From Bacteroidales bacterium UBA4353 (GTDB taxonomy: Bacteria; Bacteroidota; Bacteroidia; Bacteroidales; Paludibacteraceae): a stretch of 25,495 bases of DNA. The stretch spans positions 1 through 25,495 of the forward strand of contig DGSV01000069.1 in assembly GCA_002394025.1 (NCBI GenBank), given 5' to 3'. The position numbers were made by a program, and so were the translations under genes. The notes beneath the pieces are model-generated. The model ran no database searches, had not been told where the DNA came from, and saw only the letters and a list, made by a program, of their open reading frames with translations. Each line of letters opens with the position of its first letter. The stretch's first letter is position 1. Of this stretch, positions 1 through 7,611 are shown one piece after another.

Positions 1-57
1 CTAGAACTGCTAGAACTGCTAGAACTGCTAGAATAGCTAGTAAGCTAGAACAACTGG
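1..57. repeat. CTAG 9-bp tandem repeat, copy 1 (rRNA spacer)
   Basis: CTAG occurs at 1, 10, 19, 28, 37 and 45, a 9-bp period with unit CTAGAACTG that decays toward the right. It lies in the spacer just before the 5S rRNA and may continue left of the window. The same type of array occurs at 306-368, 9226-9274 and 22004-22090. Confidence 0.85.
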
Positions 58-135
58 TCGACTGGAAATTAGCTCGTAAGCCTTTACTGAGTTCGCTCAG
101 AAGAGCGAATGATTTCATCATGTCAAGCCCTATAA
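58..135 (+). other. rRNA operon internal spacer with processing-type hairpin
   Basis: This is the spacer before the 5S gene; no 23S 3' end is visible, so that gene must end before the window. It contains a perfect 7-bp hairpin, TTCGCTC / GAGCGAA with loop AGAA (92-109). No T-run follows, so I infer an rRNA processing element rather than a terminator. No tRNA is present. Confidence 0.4.
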
Positions 136-136
136 T

Positions 137-245
137 CAGGTGGCTATAGCGCTGAGGTTCCACCCCTTCCCATTCCGAACAGGATCGTTAAGCTCAGCCG
201 CGCCGATGGTACTGCCCACAAGGTGGGAGAGTAGGTCGCCGCCTC
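137..245 (+). rRNA. rrf: 5S ribosomal RNA
   Basis: The sequence has the 5S core: the segment around 169-182 (CCCATTCCGAACAGG), then GTTAAGCTCAGCCGCGCCGATGG split across 187-209, then GGGAGAGTAGG near 225-235. The terminal stem closes perfectly, with AGGTGGC (138-144) pairing with GCCGCCT (238-244). The length of about 109 nt is normal. It is the last gene of an rRNA operon entering from the left and is followed directly by an intrinsic terminator. A reading frame across this region is an artefact of the rRNA. End points are accurate to a few bases. Confidence 0.95.
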
Positions 246-253
246 CTTTTTCC

Positions 254-290
254 GAAGCCCTGATGTCAACAGACATCAGGGCTTCTTTGT
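254..290 (+). terminator. rRNA operon terminator
   Basis: A perfect 14-bp inverted repeat, GAAGCCCTGATGTC (254-267) and GACATCAGGGCTTC (272-285) with loop AACA, is followed by TTTGTTAT. It lies immediately after the 5S rRNA. Confidence 0.93.
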
Positions 291-305
291 TATATTACCG
301 GCTCA

Positions 306-368
306 CTAGCAAATCTAGTTCACTAGCAAACTAGTTGTTCTAGTTGTTCTCGTTGTTTATATTACTAG
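306..368. repeat. CTAG 9-bp tandem repeat, copy 2
   Basis: CTAG occurs at 306, 315, 323, 331, 340 and 365, with 8-9 bp spacing. Units are CTAGTTGTT or CTAGCAAAT, so part of the array is in the opposite orientation to copy 1. It fills the gap between the rRNA terminator and the 3' end of the convergent minus-strand operon. Confidence 0.8.
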
Positions 369-375
369 ATTTTAT

Positions 376-2070
376 TTAGTTTTTAGCTATAATTCTTGCG
401 CTGACGAATTGTCGGTTCACGTTTTTTGTCATTATAATATACCTCATGTCTTCCTCAATGAAGTACCTATAATAATCAGGAAAGACTTTTGAGACAAGTG
501 TTATGCTTTGTGTCTTGACCTTGCCTTTTCTGTGCATGACTATATCCTTAAATTTATCTATTGTGTTTTTTGAAATCTCGTCTATCTCTATTATTGTTTC
601 CGTAGGCTCCCAGTCTGCTGGAATGCGGACGATATAATACTCTAAATCAGGCGAGTTGTAGATATATTCCGATATACGGTTTTCTGCTGTGCAGAGGTCT
701 ATTATTTTCTGTTTTGGTTCTGGTAACGCTATGTTAGTGTGTTTCTTATGGTCGTCAAACAGTGTGCGTGAGTACTGTTGTTGAAAATGAGCCGTTGTGT
801 AAGAGTACTGTATAAAGTGCATATTGGTGAAACGCCTGAAATATGAATCTCTCAAGACTTCTCTGTCAAAATGTTCTATGTCTGTCGACAGCGCAATGCT
901 GTCAGTAGATGTCAGCATACTTTCCACGAAAGGCTTGTTGGCATTGACAATTTGCGAGCGGTATGACCAAATAGGTATGTACATACCTATCAGAATAGTT
1001 ATCGCCACGGCGCTGATGAAGTATTGAAGTCTTTGTGATACATTGCTCATGCTTTCTGTGAGCAGAATAATGAGCAGCAGCGATGAAAGCAGACCGACAA
1101 TAACCAATTGGTGGTCTCCTGAGTAAGCTATGATAACCGCGAATATCGCCATCAGCAGGCATGGCATGAACAGTATGAAGTTTTTCTTCAGAAAATCAGC
1201 TGTCTTTCTGCGTTTTATACATGGTATTACTAAACATAGCGCCGCAAATATGCTGATGGGCGGACAATGCTTGAGAAGCATTTTAATCTGGTATATATTC
1301 CCCGCTATCCACGACGACAATGAGAACGCCTTTTTCACTCCGCCAGTCATTAGGTTGAAGCGTTCGAAGTTGCCTGGGGCAAAGAATGTTATGCACATGC
1401 CGCAAGCGAAAGCGCACATGAAGACTATAAGTGTCTTGCTGGTCGTCTTGAGTTGAAAGATGTGGTAGAGGAACATGGCACCGGCGATGCCTAATGCGAA
1501 ACTTTCCTGATATGTGCCGGCAACGAAGACGGTGACGCATATTAGTGCCGCTTGCCAAGGTTTATATTGTGGGTTGTCGTCTTTGATGTGCAGATATGCG
1601 CATATCACCCATACGTATACCGCAGAACCCCACAGGTAGTTAACAACGTGAGACACATGACCTATGTATGTCATGCCAATCATAGGGATGAAGAATAGTA
1701 GGCATAGGCTTATCAGATATTTGTCGTATTTGTAGCTATGTCCTGTCTGATGTCTCACAATCCATGTGAGTCCCACGATGATTAGTCCTGCAGCCAAAGC
1801 ACTGATGATGAAAAATGGAATTGGACCAGATATAGCGCAAATATAATGTACAGCGCCATTTGCCAAAATTCTTCCGTTAAGATGCATATAACACCAAATG
1901 CGAGATATTATGACGTCTTTAAGGTTATGTATAGGTTCTCCTGTGGCAGCGGAAAAAGTATCGTCAAAATCCTCCACGCAAGGTATGTACTGTCTTATCA
2001 GGAAGAAAAAAGCTATGGCTGATATGGCGAAATAGAGATAGTCGTCAAGAGAAAATATACGTTTATTCAT
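376..2070 (-). CDS. Polytopic membrane protein, DUF6056/GT-C-like
   Basis: A protein of about 564 aa with some ten hydrophobic segments spread over the first 370 residues, and a soluble C-terminal part of about 190 residues. Acidic residues EDFDD follow the first membrane segment, and GR, WGS and YxW motifs sit near later loops. This layout resembles the DUF6056 family and other GT-C-type membrane glycosyltransferases, which use polyprenyl-phosphate sugars; that assignment is from general resemblance. I place the start at ATG 2070, which overlaps the previous gene's stop by 8 nt (ATGAATAA); a TTG two codons upstream is less likely. It is the last gene of the operon starting at 4921, and the likely job is adding a sugar to a surface glycan. 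Substrate unknown. Confidence 0.75.
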   Translation of the reverse strand: MNKRIFSLDDYLYFAISAIAFFFLIRQYIPCVEDFDDTFSAATGEPIHNLKDVIISRIWCYMHLNGRILANGAVHYICAISGPIPFFIISALAAGLIIVGLTWIVRHQTGHSYKYDKYLISLCLLFFIPMIGMTYIGHVSHVVNYLWGSAVYVWVICAYLHIKDDNPQYKPWQAALICVTVFVAGTYQESFALGIAGAMFLYHIFQLKTTSKTLIVFMCAFACGMCITFFAPGNFERFNLMTGGVKKAFSLSSWIAGNIYQIKMLLKHCPPISIFAALCLVIPCIKRRKTADFLKKNFILFMPCLLMAIFAVIIAYSGDHQLVIVGLLSSLLLIILLTESMSNVSQRLQYFISAVAITILIGMYIPIWSYRSQIVNANKPFVESMLTSTDSIALSTDIEHFDREVLRDSYFRRFTNMHFIQYSYTTAHFQQQYSRTLFDDHKKHTNIALPEPKQKIIDLCTAENRISEYIYNSPDLEYYIVRIPADWEPTETIIEIDEISKNTIDKFKDIVMHRKGKVKTQSITLVSKVFPDYYRYFIEEDMRYIIMTKNVNRQFVSARIIAKN

Positions 2071-3856
2071 TGCCAATAACTGATGAGAAATAATTACTTC
2101 GTATTATAAGGTCACTGATTTTATAGGCCTCTTTTTCTGTTATTTTACGATTAGTTTCAGCACTTGGGTTTAGTAAGTTAACTCCAAAGCCTTTCCAATA
2201 ATAATCCTCACACCCAATTAGATTCATTATGGTTGGAAAAATATCCATCTGGTAACATTCGTTTTCTATATTGTATTGTATATCTTTAGGTGTAATAATA
2301 ACAAGGGGAACATAATTATGTCCGTCAGCAAATGCGAGGTTGTGTTTTTTTGCATAGGGTAGCATCTCATTTAATAAGCTTTCTTTGAAAATAGTGTGAT
2401 CTCCTGTTACAACAAATGTAGTATTGTTGAAATCAAGATTTTTGCACAAATATCCTATGCAAGAGTCTGTATAGTGAAGGCAAGTTAAATATCTGCGCAT
2501 TACTTCTGGCATATCCTTGTCAAATGTAAGTTGCCCATTGTCTTTGACCCTATCGAAAGGACTATGACTGTCAAGCGTAAGCAGCAATTCGCAATATGGC
2601 TGTTCCATAGTTGTTAGGTGTGATATAGCATTTTCAACAATTTGTTCATCGCTCCAACTTTGTTTGAAAAAGGTGTTTTCTTTTAAATCACTTTCTTGTG
2701 GCTCATATAACGTTTTAAATCCGTATTGTTTAGTGGCTGACGACTGATTCCATACTCCATGACTGCCGTTAATAACGCATGATTGTTTGAATAAATGCGC
2801 ATAGTTCGGATATCGGTTATTAGGATAACGCATTACGGCGACCCCGGATTGCATCGGAAGAATGCCTGTACATAATGTCAATTGTCCATCGGCAGACACC
2901 CCATGTCTTACTTGCGAGCGTACTTTAGAAGCATAAATGCCTCTTTCTGACAAATATTTCAAGTTGGGCATAATTTCCTTACCGTTATTGTCAACAACAT
3001 CTATTACCCAACTTTCCAAACTTTCAATAAGAATTATGACAAGATTATGCTGTGGCTCTATAATTGTATGATTTGCAGAGGTCATGATATTTTGTTGTTT
3101 CATGAATGGTTCAATCTCTTCCTCCGCGTTTTTTGTTGCGTACTTGTTTTTAATGCCTTGTGCTATTGTAATATAGGCATAACTTATTATACTGTTTTCT
3201 TTTGTATACGCTGCCTCTCTGCTTTGGGCTATGCTAATACCTACAAGCGGAAGTATTACGTCTCTCCTTGCATGCTCTGACTGCCATACGAAAAAGTCTG
3301 TGGCTAGATTTCTCTTATAACTATGCCATAGGCAAGCTCCACCTGTAATGGAGGATAACAGAGATAAAAGTAAACTAATCCCACAATATGACCATTTTAA
3401 CTCCTTAGACCATGATAAACAACATATTAGGGAATATAAAATCGTTATAAGTGGAAATAAAAGCATAGAGGAGGTAAGATATGTACTTATAGAGTTCTCA
3501 AATCCATTTAAGTTACCGACAAGACTAAAAGACTCTGAAACTATCAAAAAACCATTAGCTCGGTAGTATATCATGTTGGCTATTGACCATATATCAATAA
3601 GCGCACTGACAAATATCGTCCAATAATACTTATGAGAAATCCAAACAAACGAGGCTATGAATAATGAAACAGCTAATTTTGGTAACCAGTAAGCCAAGAA
3701 ACCAATCGTGTCATGCCACAAGCTACTAATAATTATTGTTTGAAAGCATAGATACGAAAATAAGGCGCATTGTAGGAAAATACTTAAAGCAAAAGTGATA
3801 AATATAAAACCTCTTTTATGATTATTAACTTCTAAATAAGATTTTTTGTTATTCAT
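2063..3856 (-). CDS. LTA synthase-family sulfatase/phosphotransferase membrane enzyme
   Basis: 597 aa. About five transmembrane segments lie in residues 17-175, followed by an extracytoplasmic alkaline-phosphatase/sulfatase-fold domain from about residue 268. Visible motifs are NLVIILIESLESW (metal-binding Glu278), HGVSADGQ (Ser321 at the nucleophile position, where LtaS has Thr in GKTSDSE), LTLDSHSPF (429-434 region) and VVTGDH (Asp486, His487). The family transfers phosphoglycerol or phosphoethanolamine groups from phospholipids, or hydrolyses phospho/sulfo esters. In a Bacteroidales envelope operon I infer decoration of a surface glycan with a phospho-group, but the donor cannot be read from sequence. 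It follows the micro-ORF by 34 nt, and its stop overlaps the next gene's start. Confidence 0.85.
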   Translation of the reverse strand: MNNKKSYLEVNNHKRGFIFITFALSIFLQCALFSYLCFQTIIISSLWHDTIGFLAYWLPKLAVSLFIASFVWISHKYYWTIFVSALIDIWSIANMIYYRANGFLIVSESFSLVGNLNGFENSISTYLTSSMLLFPLITILYSLICCLSWSKELKWSYCGISLLLSLLSSITGGACLWHSYKRNLATDFFVWQSEHARRDVILPLVGISIAQSREAAYTKENSIISYAYITIAQGIKNKYATKNAEEEIEPFMKQQNIMTSANHTIIEPQHNLVIILIESLESWVIDVVDNNGKEIMPNLKYLSERGIYASKVRSQVRHGVSADGQLTLCTGILPMQSGVAVMRYPNNRYPNYAHLFKQSCVINGSHGVWNQSSATKQYGFKTLYEPQESDLKENTFFKQSWSDEQIVENAISHLTTMEQPYCELLLTLDSHSPFDRVKDNGQLTFDKDMPEVMRRYLTCLHYTDSCIGYLCKNLDFNNTTFVVTGDHTIFKESLLNEMLPYAKKHNLAFADGHNYVPLVIITPKDIQYNIENECYQMDIFPTIMNLIGCEDYYWKGFGVNLLNPSAETNRKITEKEAYKISDLIIRSNYFSSVIGNE

Positions 3857-3890
3857 TATTAATTGGCGTGTATTATTGTTGTTATTGACT

Positions 3891-3992
3891 TTATCTCATG
3901 ATTTTGTTGTTGATTTGCAGATAGTAGACAGCGCAGCATAATGCTATAAAAAAGTAGTCCTTGCGTGTTAGGTTCTTGATAAAATGTTTCAT
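3891..3992 (-). CDS. 33-aa single-span membrane micro-ORF
   Basis: The start codon overlaps the stop of the upstream GT2 gene in an ATGA junction (3989-3992), so translation coupling is likely. The product starts MKHFIKNLTRKDYFFIALCC and continues AVYYLQINNKIMR. It has a basic N-terminus, one hydrophobic stretch at about residues 13-27 and a basic tail, consistent with an N-in single-span peptide. The first residues loosely resemble the N-terminus of the polytopic protein at 376-2070 (a DY-aromatic motif leading into the first span). It could therefore be the stub of a decayed paralogue rather than a functional small protein. No family recognised. Confidence 0.45.
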   Translation of the reverse strand: MKHFIKNLTRKDYFFIALCCAVYYLQINNKIMR

Positions 3993-4921
3993 ATTTGTTT
4001 TTCTATTATGTACCTTGGGCGGCGTTTTACCTCACTGTAAATTTTGCCAATATATTCTCCTATTACGCCTAATGACAGTATCAATACGCTTCCTATCAGC
4101 CAAACGGAGATAAGCAGTGACGTCCATCCTGCCACAGTCTCGCCCGTCAGGTATGCGTAGAGGACGTATATTATTTCCCCCATAGCCAGTAGCAGGCTTA
4201 TTAGACCTATCATCGTGATAATACGCAGGGGTTTGACGGAAAAAGATGTTATGCCATCCAATGCCAGATTAAGCATTTTTGAAAGTGTGTATTTTGAGTT
4301 TCCCGCCATGCGTTCTTTGACGTCGAAATATACGTTGGCGGTCTTGAAACCTATCAGTCGCACCATGCCCCGCAGGAATAAATTGCGTTCGGGATATGCC
4401 ATGAGTGCTTTAAGTGCTTTGGACCCCAACAGGCGGAAGTCGGCATGGTTGGGAATGATGTCAACGCCCATCGCACTCATAAACTTGTAGAACATCAGTG
4501 CTGTGTTTTTCTTGAATGCGGAGTCTGTGGCTCTGTCGTTACGTATGCCGTACACCACCTCGCATCCTTCGCTGTATTTTTCCAACATTTCTTCAATCTT
4601 AGTAATATCGTGCTGTAAATCAGCGTCAATGCTTATCACCGCATCGCATTTGTCCACGCAATATTCCATTCCTGCCCACACGGCATGCTGGTGCCCCACG
4701 TTGTGAGCCAGTTTAAGCCCGCTGACATGGTCGTAACGCTCGTGGAGTTGTTCGATGAGAACCCATGTTGTGTCTTTTGAGCCGTCGTCAACGTAAAGTA
4801 TCTGCGCGTTATCTATAATGCCTTTTTCTTTGAGTCCGCCTAGGTAAGCGTCTAATTGCTTTGTGGTGTCCGCAAGCACTAACTCTTCGTTGTAGCATGG
4901 CACTACGAGGTAAAGATTCAT
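3989..4921 (-). CDS. GtrB/DPM1-like family 2 glycosyltransferase
   Basis: 310 aa. The N-terminal GT-A domain has VPCYNEE (7-13), VDDGSKD (44-50) and the DAD metal-binding motif (99-101), with DLQHD following as in dolichyl-phosphate-mannose synthase-like enzymes. ADFRLL and ERMAGNSKYTL match the acceptor-side motifs of the GtrB/ArnC group. Two C-terminal membrane segments (about 230-255 and 268-290) anchor it to the inner membrane. The family moves a sugar from a nucleotide donor to undecaprenyl phosphate on the cytoplasmic face, making the donor for GT-C enzymes such as the one encoded downstream. I chose ATG 4921 over the longer frame from 4990 because the latter starts inside the terminator hairpin and adds 23 residues not found in the family; GGAAACACC precedes 4921. 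It heads the minus-strand operon. Confidence 0.9.
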   Translation of the reverse strand: MNLYLVVPCYNEELVLADTTKQLDAYLGGLKEKGIIDNAQILYVDDGSKDTTWVLIEQLHERYDHVSGLKLAHNVGHQHAVWAGMEYCVDKCDAVISIDADLQHDITKIEEMLEKYSEGCEVVYGIRNDRATDSAFKKNTALMFYKFMSAMGVDIIPNHADFRLLGSKALKALMAYPERNLFLRGMVRLIGFKTANVYFDVKERMAGNSKYTLSKMLNLALDGITSFSVKPLRIITMIGLISLLLAMGEIIYVLYAYLTGETVAGWTSLLISVWLIGSVLILSLGVIGEYIGKIYSEVKRRPRYIIEKQI

Positions 4922-4970
4922 GGTGTTTCCTTCTGTTATTGGGTCAATGTGATATGTTCTGTATAGGCAC

Positions 4971-5003
4971 AAAAAAAGCGTGAAACACATTTGTTTTCAC
5001 GCT
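4971..5003 (-). terminator. Intrinsic terminator in front of the GT2 operon
   Basis: Read on the minus strand, AGCGTGAAA and TTTCACGCT form a 9-bp stem with a 9-nt loop, followed by seven T residues (4977-4971). It ends the structured RNA and lies 50 nt before the GT2 start codon. It could simply release an independent RNA, or act as an attenuator for the operon. Confidence 0.85.
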
Positions 5004-5282
5004 CATGGAGGCCTTCGCATTGCCCGACTTAGTAGAAAACACCTGATGCCCCACGCCTGATATACAAATACCCACCACACACCATGAAAGGCGTGGCGTG
5101 AGGATATTATATACCCACGAAGGACGTCTAATGTTACTGTTCTCGACTAAGTCTGAAAAGTTGCGAAGTTTCCATGAGTCGCAAACAGCGTCAATAAACG
5201 CCTTAATTATGTCCGTCAAACGCTATTACGCGTGTTGACAATAGTGCCCGTCATAAAGCAGTATCGCTTATGTGCTGACAAG
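4971..5282 (-). ncRNA. Candidate ~310-nt structured RNA (copy A)
   Basis: Bounded upstream by a -7 box (5296-5289) and downstream by an intrinsic terminator. On the minus strand three blocks pair in order across ~150 nt: CTCATGGA (5178-5171) with TCCATGAG (5009-5002), CTTCGCA (5168-5162) with TGCGAAG (5019-5013), and GACTTAGT (5153-5146) with ACTAAGTC (5033-5026). GAGAAC (5144-5139) with GTTTTC (5040-5035) extends the helix. An inner CCACGCCT/AGGCGTGG stem and 5' hairpins (GTCAA..TTGAC, GCGT..ACGC) are also visible. A 91-codon frame overlaps it but does not resemble a protein I know. The rod-like shape recalls 6S RNA, but I cannot assign a family. It may be a free RNA or a long regulatory leader of the GT2 operon, for which I see no other promoter. 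Part of it recurs at 7368-7460. Confidence 0.7.
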
Positions 5283-5288
5283 CAAAAG

Positions 5289-5296
5289 CAAAGTTA
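5289..5296 (-). promoter_or_regulatory. -7 box for structured RNA / GT2 operon
   Basis: TAACTTTG on the minus strand matches the Bacteroidota TAnnTTTG -7 element. No convincing -33 box is seen 19-21 bp upstream. Predicted transcription start is about 5282. Confidence 0.6.
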
Positions 5297-5373
5297 CGAT
5301 TTTTTTTCGGATATGGGCGGTATCTTGGCGGTTTTTGTATCTTAATTGTTACGAAATCGCCTTTTTTTGATGA

Positions 5374-5409
5374 TTGTTGTCAGGTATATGAAAAATATGA
5401 CTATATTTG
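5374..5409 (+). promoter_or_regulatory. Promoter for secreted protein gene
   Basis: TTGTTG (5374-5379) and TATATTTG (5402-5409) are separated by 22 bp. The -7 box fits TAnnTTTG. Expected start is near 5416, giving an AT-rich leader of about 43 nt before ATG 5459. Confidence 0.55.
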
Positions 5410-5458
5410 TAAAATAATTTGTAACAAGTCGAATATCAATTCTTAATGTTATTATATC

Positions 5459-7174
5459 ATGAGCAAAAGACTTTATTTATTCATTGCGCCTCTGCTTTTG
5501 TCGTTGTGTGTTATCTCTCATGCTTTTGCCCTTGAGTCAAAACCTTTTCCTCAGGGTATAAAACCTATGCCTATGTGTATTGTAGACTCGTTTGCTAACT
5601 ATCTTGTGCTAAATTCATCACAAGGTGTTGTGTTTTTTAACCGCAATGATGAGTCGTTGCATACTGTCTCTCTTTCGCCCAAGTATGAAAAGTATTTGTC
5701 ATCTCTAATGTATTATGGTAAGACTGCAAACGGTAATGTTGAGTTGGTGATTTTCGATGAAAAGAAGTATGTTAAGATAACTGTTGACGCAGGACTTAAT
5801 GTCATTTCTGAAGAGTCCTTGACAGAGTTGCCATCATCCACCGATGTCTCGACTGATGATGAGAATAAGTCTTGGACCATGGCAGACGCTAAGGCATGGA
5901 TGAAAGAGGGGGTTAACACATGGAAGGCTTATCGTATTTATTCCGAAGACAGGACTTATTATGTCCAATTCACTGAAAAATATTATAAGAAGGATAAGAA
6001 GACAGGTGACACCAAGGTTTATTATTCTCTTACTTTGCACCGTACCGATACTAAAGAACAGCTTGCTGCCTATGAAAAGACTTGGCATGTTTTTACTGCA
6101 AAAAATCAGTTTTTCCCTTCTTTCCGTTATCAGCATGATGTGAAAGTCAGCAATAGCGGCAAGGTCATAGATATTATAGCCTACGATATTGTCAAAGCTA
6201 ACGAAAAAGGTGGTTTCTTTACGGCAAAAACTTTTGAAGACCGTGGTCGCTCACATATTTTGGTGGTGAATATGGAACCCGGCAAATCAGCGAAAGAACT
6301 TGAGTTAGGAGAAATTGCTGACGAGGATTTGATAAGTACCATAAAAATTTTGCGTGCTGACAATGAGAAGGCGCTTATAGTGGGTTGGTATAGAAATGTT
6401 GAGGAAGAAAAGAGATATCTTGGAGTGTACTCTATGATTATCAATATGAAAGATGCGAAAATAGAGTCGTATAACAAACTTGCCAAAGAGGTTAATCATG
6501 TTATTCAAGGTGTTGCGATAAGCAGTCATGTAGCCAATGGCAGGAACAAGGATGATGCGTGGTATAAATTCGATGACGGTTATAGGCATGTAGGTTTGGG
6601 GAGAGTATCTTTCCCTGTTGATGTATTCGTTGATAATGAAGGGCAAATATCTGATTTAGGATTTAATGTCTATACCAAATCTTTGTCTTCTGACGACAAG
6701 TGGATTGACGCTCACACGCCGAATATTGAAAAAGTTACCATACCTCTTGGCTATAATTCCGCCGCCAAGGCTTATAATTTTGTGGTAATTGATTGCGGTT
6801 TGGCATTACGTGATGGCAACGGAGTATATTACAAGTCAATACAGGATGACAATGGCGTGTATTTTCTGTCTGTGTCAAAAGATGGTTACCTGCGTACGCA
6901 CTTGACCCCTTGGCTCAATCTTCATTCATTTCAGCGTATATACAGGACCAAGGATGGACATCTTGCTCGCATTCCTAACGTGCTTGTGGACTATAGCCTG
7001 ATGCCAGTAAGCCCTGAAAAGATTATTCTTTTTGTTGTCATGTATGGCAAATCTGATGCTGAAGGAAGATATGCTTGCCTTGAACTGACGGTGCCAAACA
7101 TCAGCCAACTGCCCGTTGATGATAACATAGAGGTCAAAGAGCCTCTCAAAAAAGTTTCCGGCGCAGGCTTGTAA
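5459..7174 (+). CDS. Secreted protein of unknown function
   Basis: 571 aa with a clear signal peptide: basic start MSKR, a hydrophobic core at residues 5-20, and a likely cleavage after SHAFA near residue 24. No Cys follows the cleavage site, so it is periplasmic or exported rather than a lipoprotein. The mature part is polar, rich in Lys, Asp and Tyr, with alternating short hydrophobic stretches that suggest an all-beta fold (possibly propeller-like). I see no catalytic motif and do not recognise a family. It is a single-gene unit with its own promoter and a strong hairpin after the stop. It lies between two outward-facing copies of a shared RNA-like sequence. Start chosen because the signal peptide begins there. 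Confidence 0.8.
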   Translation: MSKRLYLFIAPLLLSLCVISHAFALESKPFPQGIKPMPMCIVDSFANYLVLNSSQGVVFFNRNDESLHTVSLSPKYEKYLSSLMYYGKTANGNVELVIFDEKKYVKITVDAGLNVISEESLTELPSSTDVSTDDENKSWTMADAKAWMKEGVNTWKAYRIYSEDRTYYVQFTEKYYKKDKKTGDTKVYYSLTLHRTDTKEQLAAYEKTWHVFTAKNQFFPSFRYQHDVKVSNSGKVIDIIAYDIVKANEKGGFFTAKTFEDRGRSHILVVNMEPGKSAKELELGEIADEDLISTIKILRADNEKALIVGWYRNVEEEKRYLGVYSMIINMKDAKIESYNKLAKEVNHVIQGVAISSHVANGRNKDDAWYKFDDGYRHVGLGRVSFPVDVFVDNEGQISDLGFNVYTKSLSSDDKWIDAHTPNIEKVTIPLGYNSAAKAYNFVVIDCGLALRDGNGVYYKSIQDDNGVYFLSVSKDGYLRTHLTPWLNLHSFQRIYRTKDGHLARIPNVLVDYSLMPVSPEKIILFVVMYGKSDAEGRYACLELTVPNISQLPVDDNIEVKEPLKKVSGAGL

Positions 7175-7181
7175 TTTTACG

Positions 7182-7222
7182 GCAAAGGGACGCGGCCTCC
7201 CTCGTGTCCCTTTGCTGTTCTT
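7182..7222 (+). terminator. Terminator after the secreted protein gene
   Basis: A 10-bp stem, GCAAAGGGAC (7182-7191) and GTCCCTTTGC (7206-7215), with a 14-nt loop, is followed by TGTTCTT. It starts 7 nt after the stop codon. Confidence 0.75.
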
Positions 7223-7289
7223 AAAAGCAGCTTACCGGCTTTGAAGTTTTTCATGCAATTAATGCAAAACTTGTTTGTTGCTAAAAAAC

Positions 7290-7322
7290 TTTGTTTATAA
7301 AAAAAATTATTGTTAAAATTTG
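7290..7322 (+). promoter_or_regulatory. Possible promoter for RNA copy B
   Basis: TTTG (7290-7293), a 20-bp AT-rich spacer, then TAAAATTTG (7314-7322). The -7 box is one base longer than the TAnnTTTG consensus, so this is tentative. Confidence 0.3.
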
Positions 7323-7328
7323 CATCTT

Positions 7329-7611
7329 AGAGCGAAGAATTGAGTACTGAGTTCTTTGCTCTGCAAAGGACATATAGGAGTGTTTATTGACGCTGTTCAC
7401 GACAACAGAAAACTTTGCAACTTTTCATGTACCCGGTCGTAACAGAACCAATAGACATTCTCATTATTATTTTACTCTGACAACATGTTCCCTTGTTGGC
7501 TATTATGACGGCACTGTAAACCCCTATGCCCAACCTGCCAAGAAAAACCACTGCTCGCTCACGCCTGTCGCGCAAGACGGGGAAGACAATGCTGAAATTA
7601 CAATCGCATAG
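7329..7611 (+). ncRNA. Candidate RNA copy B, related to the RNA at 4971-5282
   Basis: This stretch (7216-7611) has no convincing gene. It begins with a hairpin of 11 pairs including one G-U, AGAGCGAAGAA (7329-7339) and TTCTTTGCTCT (7352-7362). Then 7368-7460 aligns with the minus strand of 5214-5122, sharing GTTTATTGACGCTGTT and AAACTT(C/T)GCAACTTTTCA, roughly 65-70% identical by eye. After 7460 the two copies diverge. A 74-codon frame (7387-7611, TTG start) spans it, but the same frame in copy A stops after about 16 codons, so coding is unlikely. TGCAAAG (7362-7368) could pair with CTTTGCA (7411-7417). No terminator is visible, so the 3' end is a guess. Confidence 0.4.

Noticed and set aside
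140..334. 64-codon open frame across the 5S rRNA and terminator
   Set aside because: It overlaps a clear 5S rRNA and its terminator; the translation has no protein-like features.
4944..5219. 91-codon minus-strand frame over the structured RNA
   Set aside because: It runs through the terminator hairpin, starts with TTG, and the same frame in the homologous copy at 7368-7460 stops soon after the shared core.
5122..7460. Composite transposon bounded by the two inverted copies
   Set aside because: No transposase lies between or beside them, the copies are only partly similar, and no target-site duplication was noticed; left as a finding about an RNA or DNA element rather than called a mobile element.
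7384..7575. 63-codon minus-strand frame downstream of the GT-C gene
   Set aside because: Cys/Arg-rich, no family, and antisense to the RNA-like repeat; no promoter box seen.
7387..7611. 74-codon plus-strand frame after AGGAG
   Set aside because: TTG start only; in the homologous copy A the frame meets a stop after about 16 codons. Kept only as part of the candidate RNA region.
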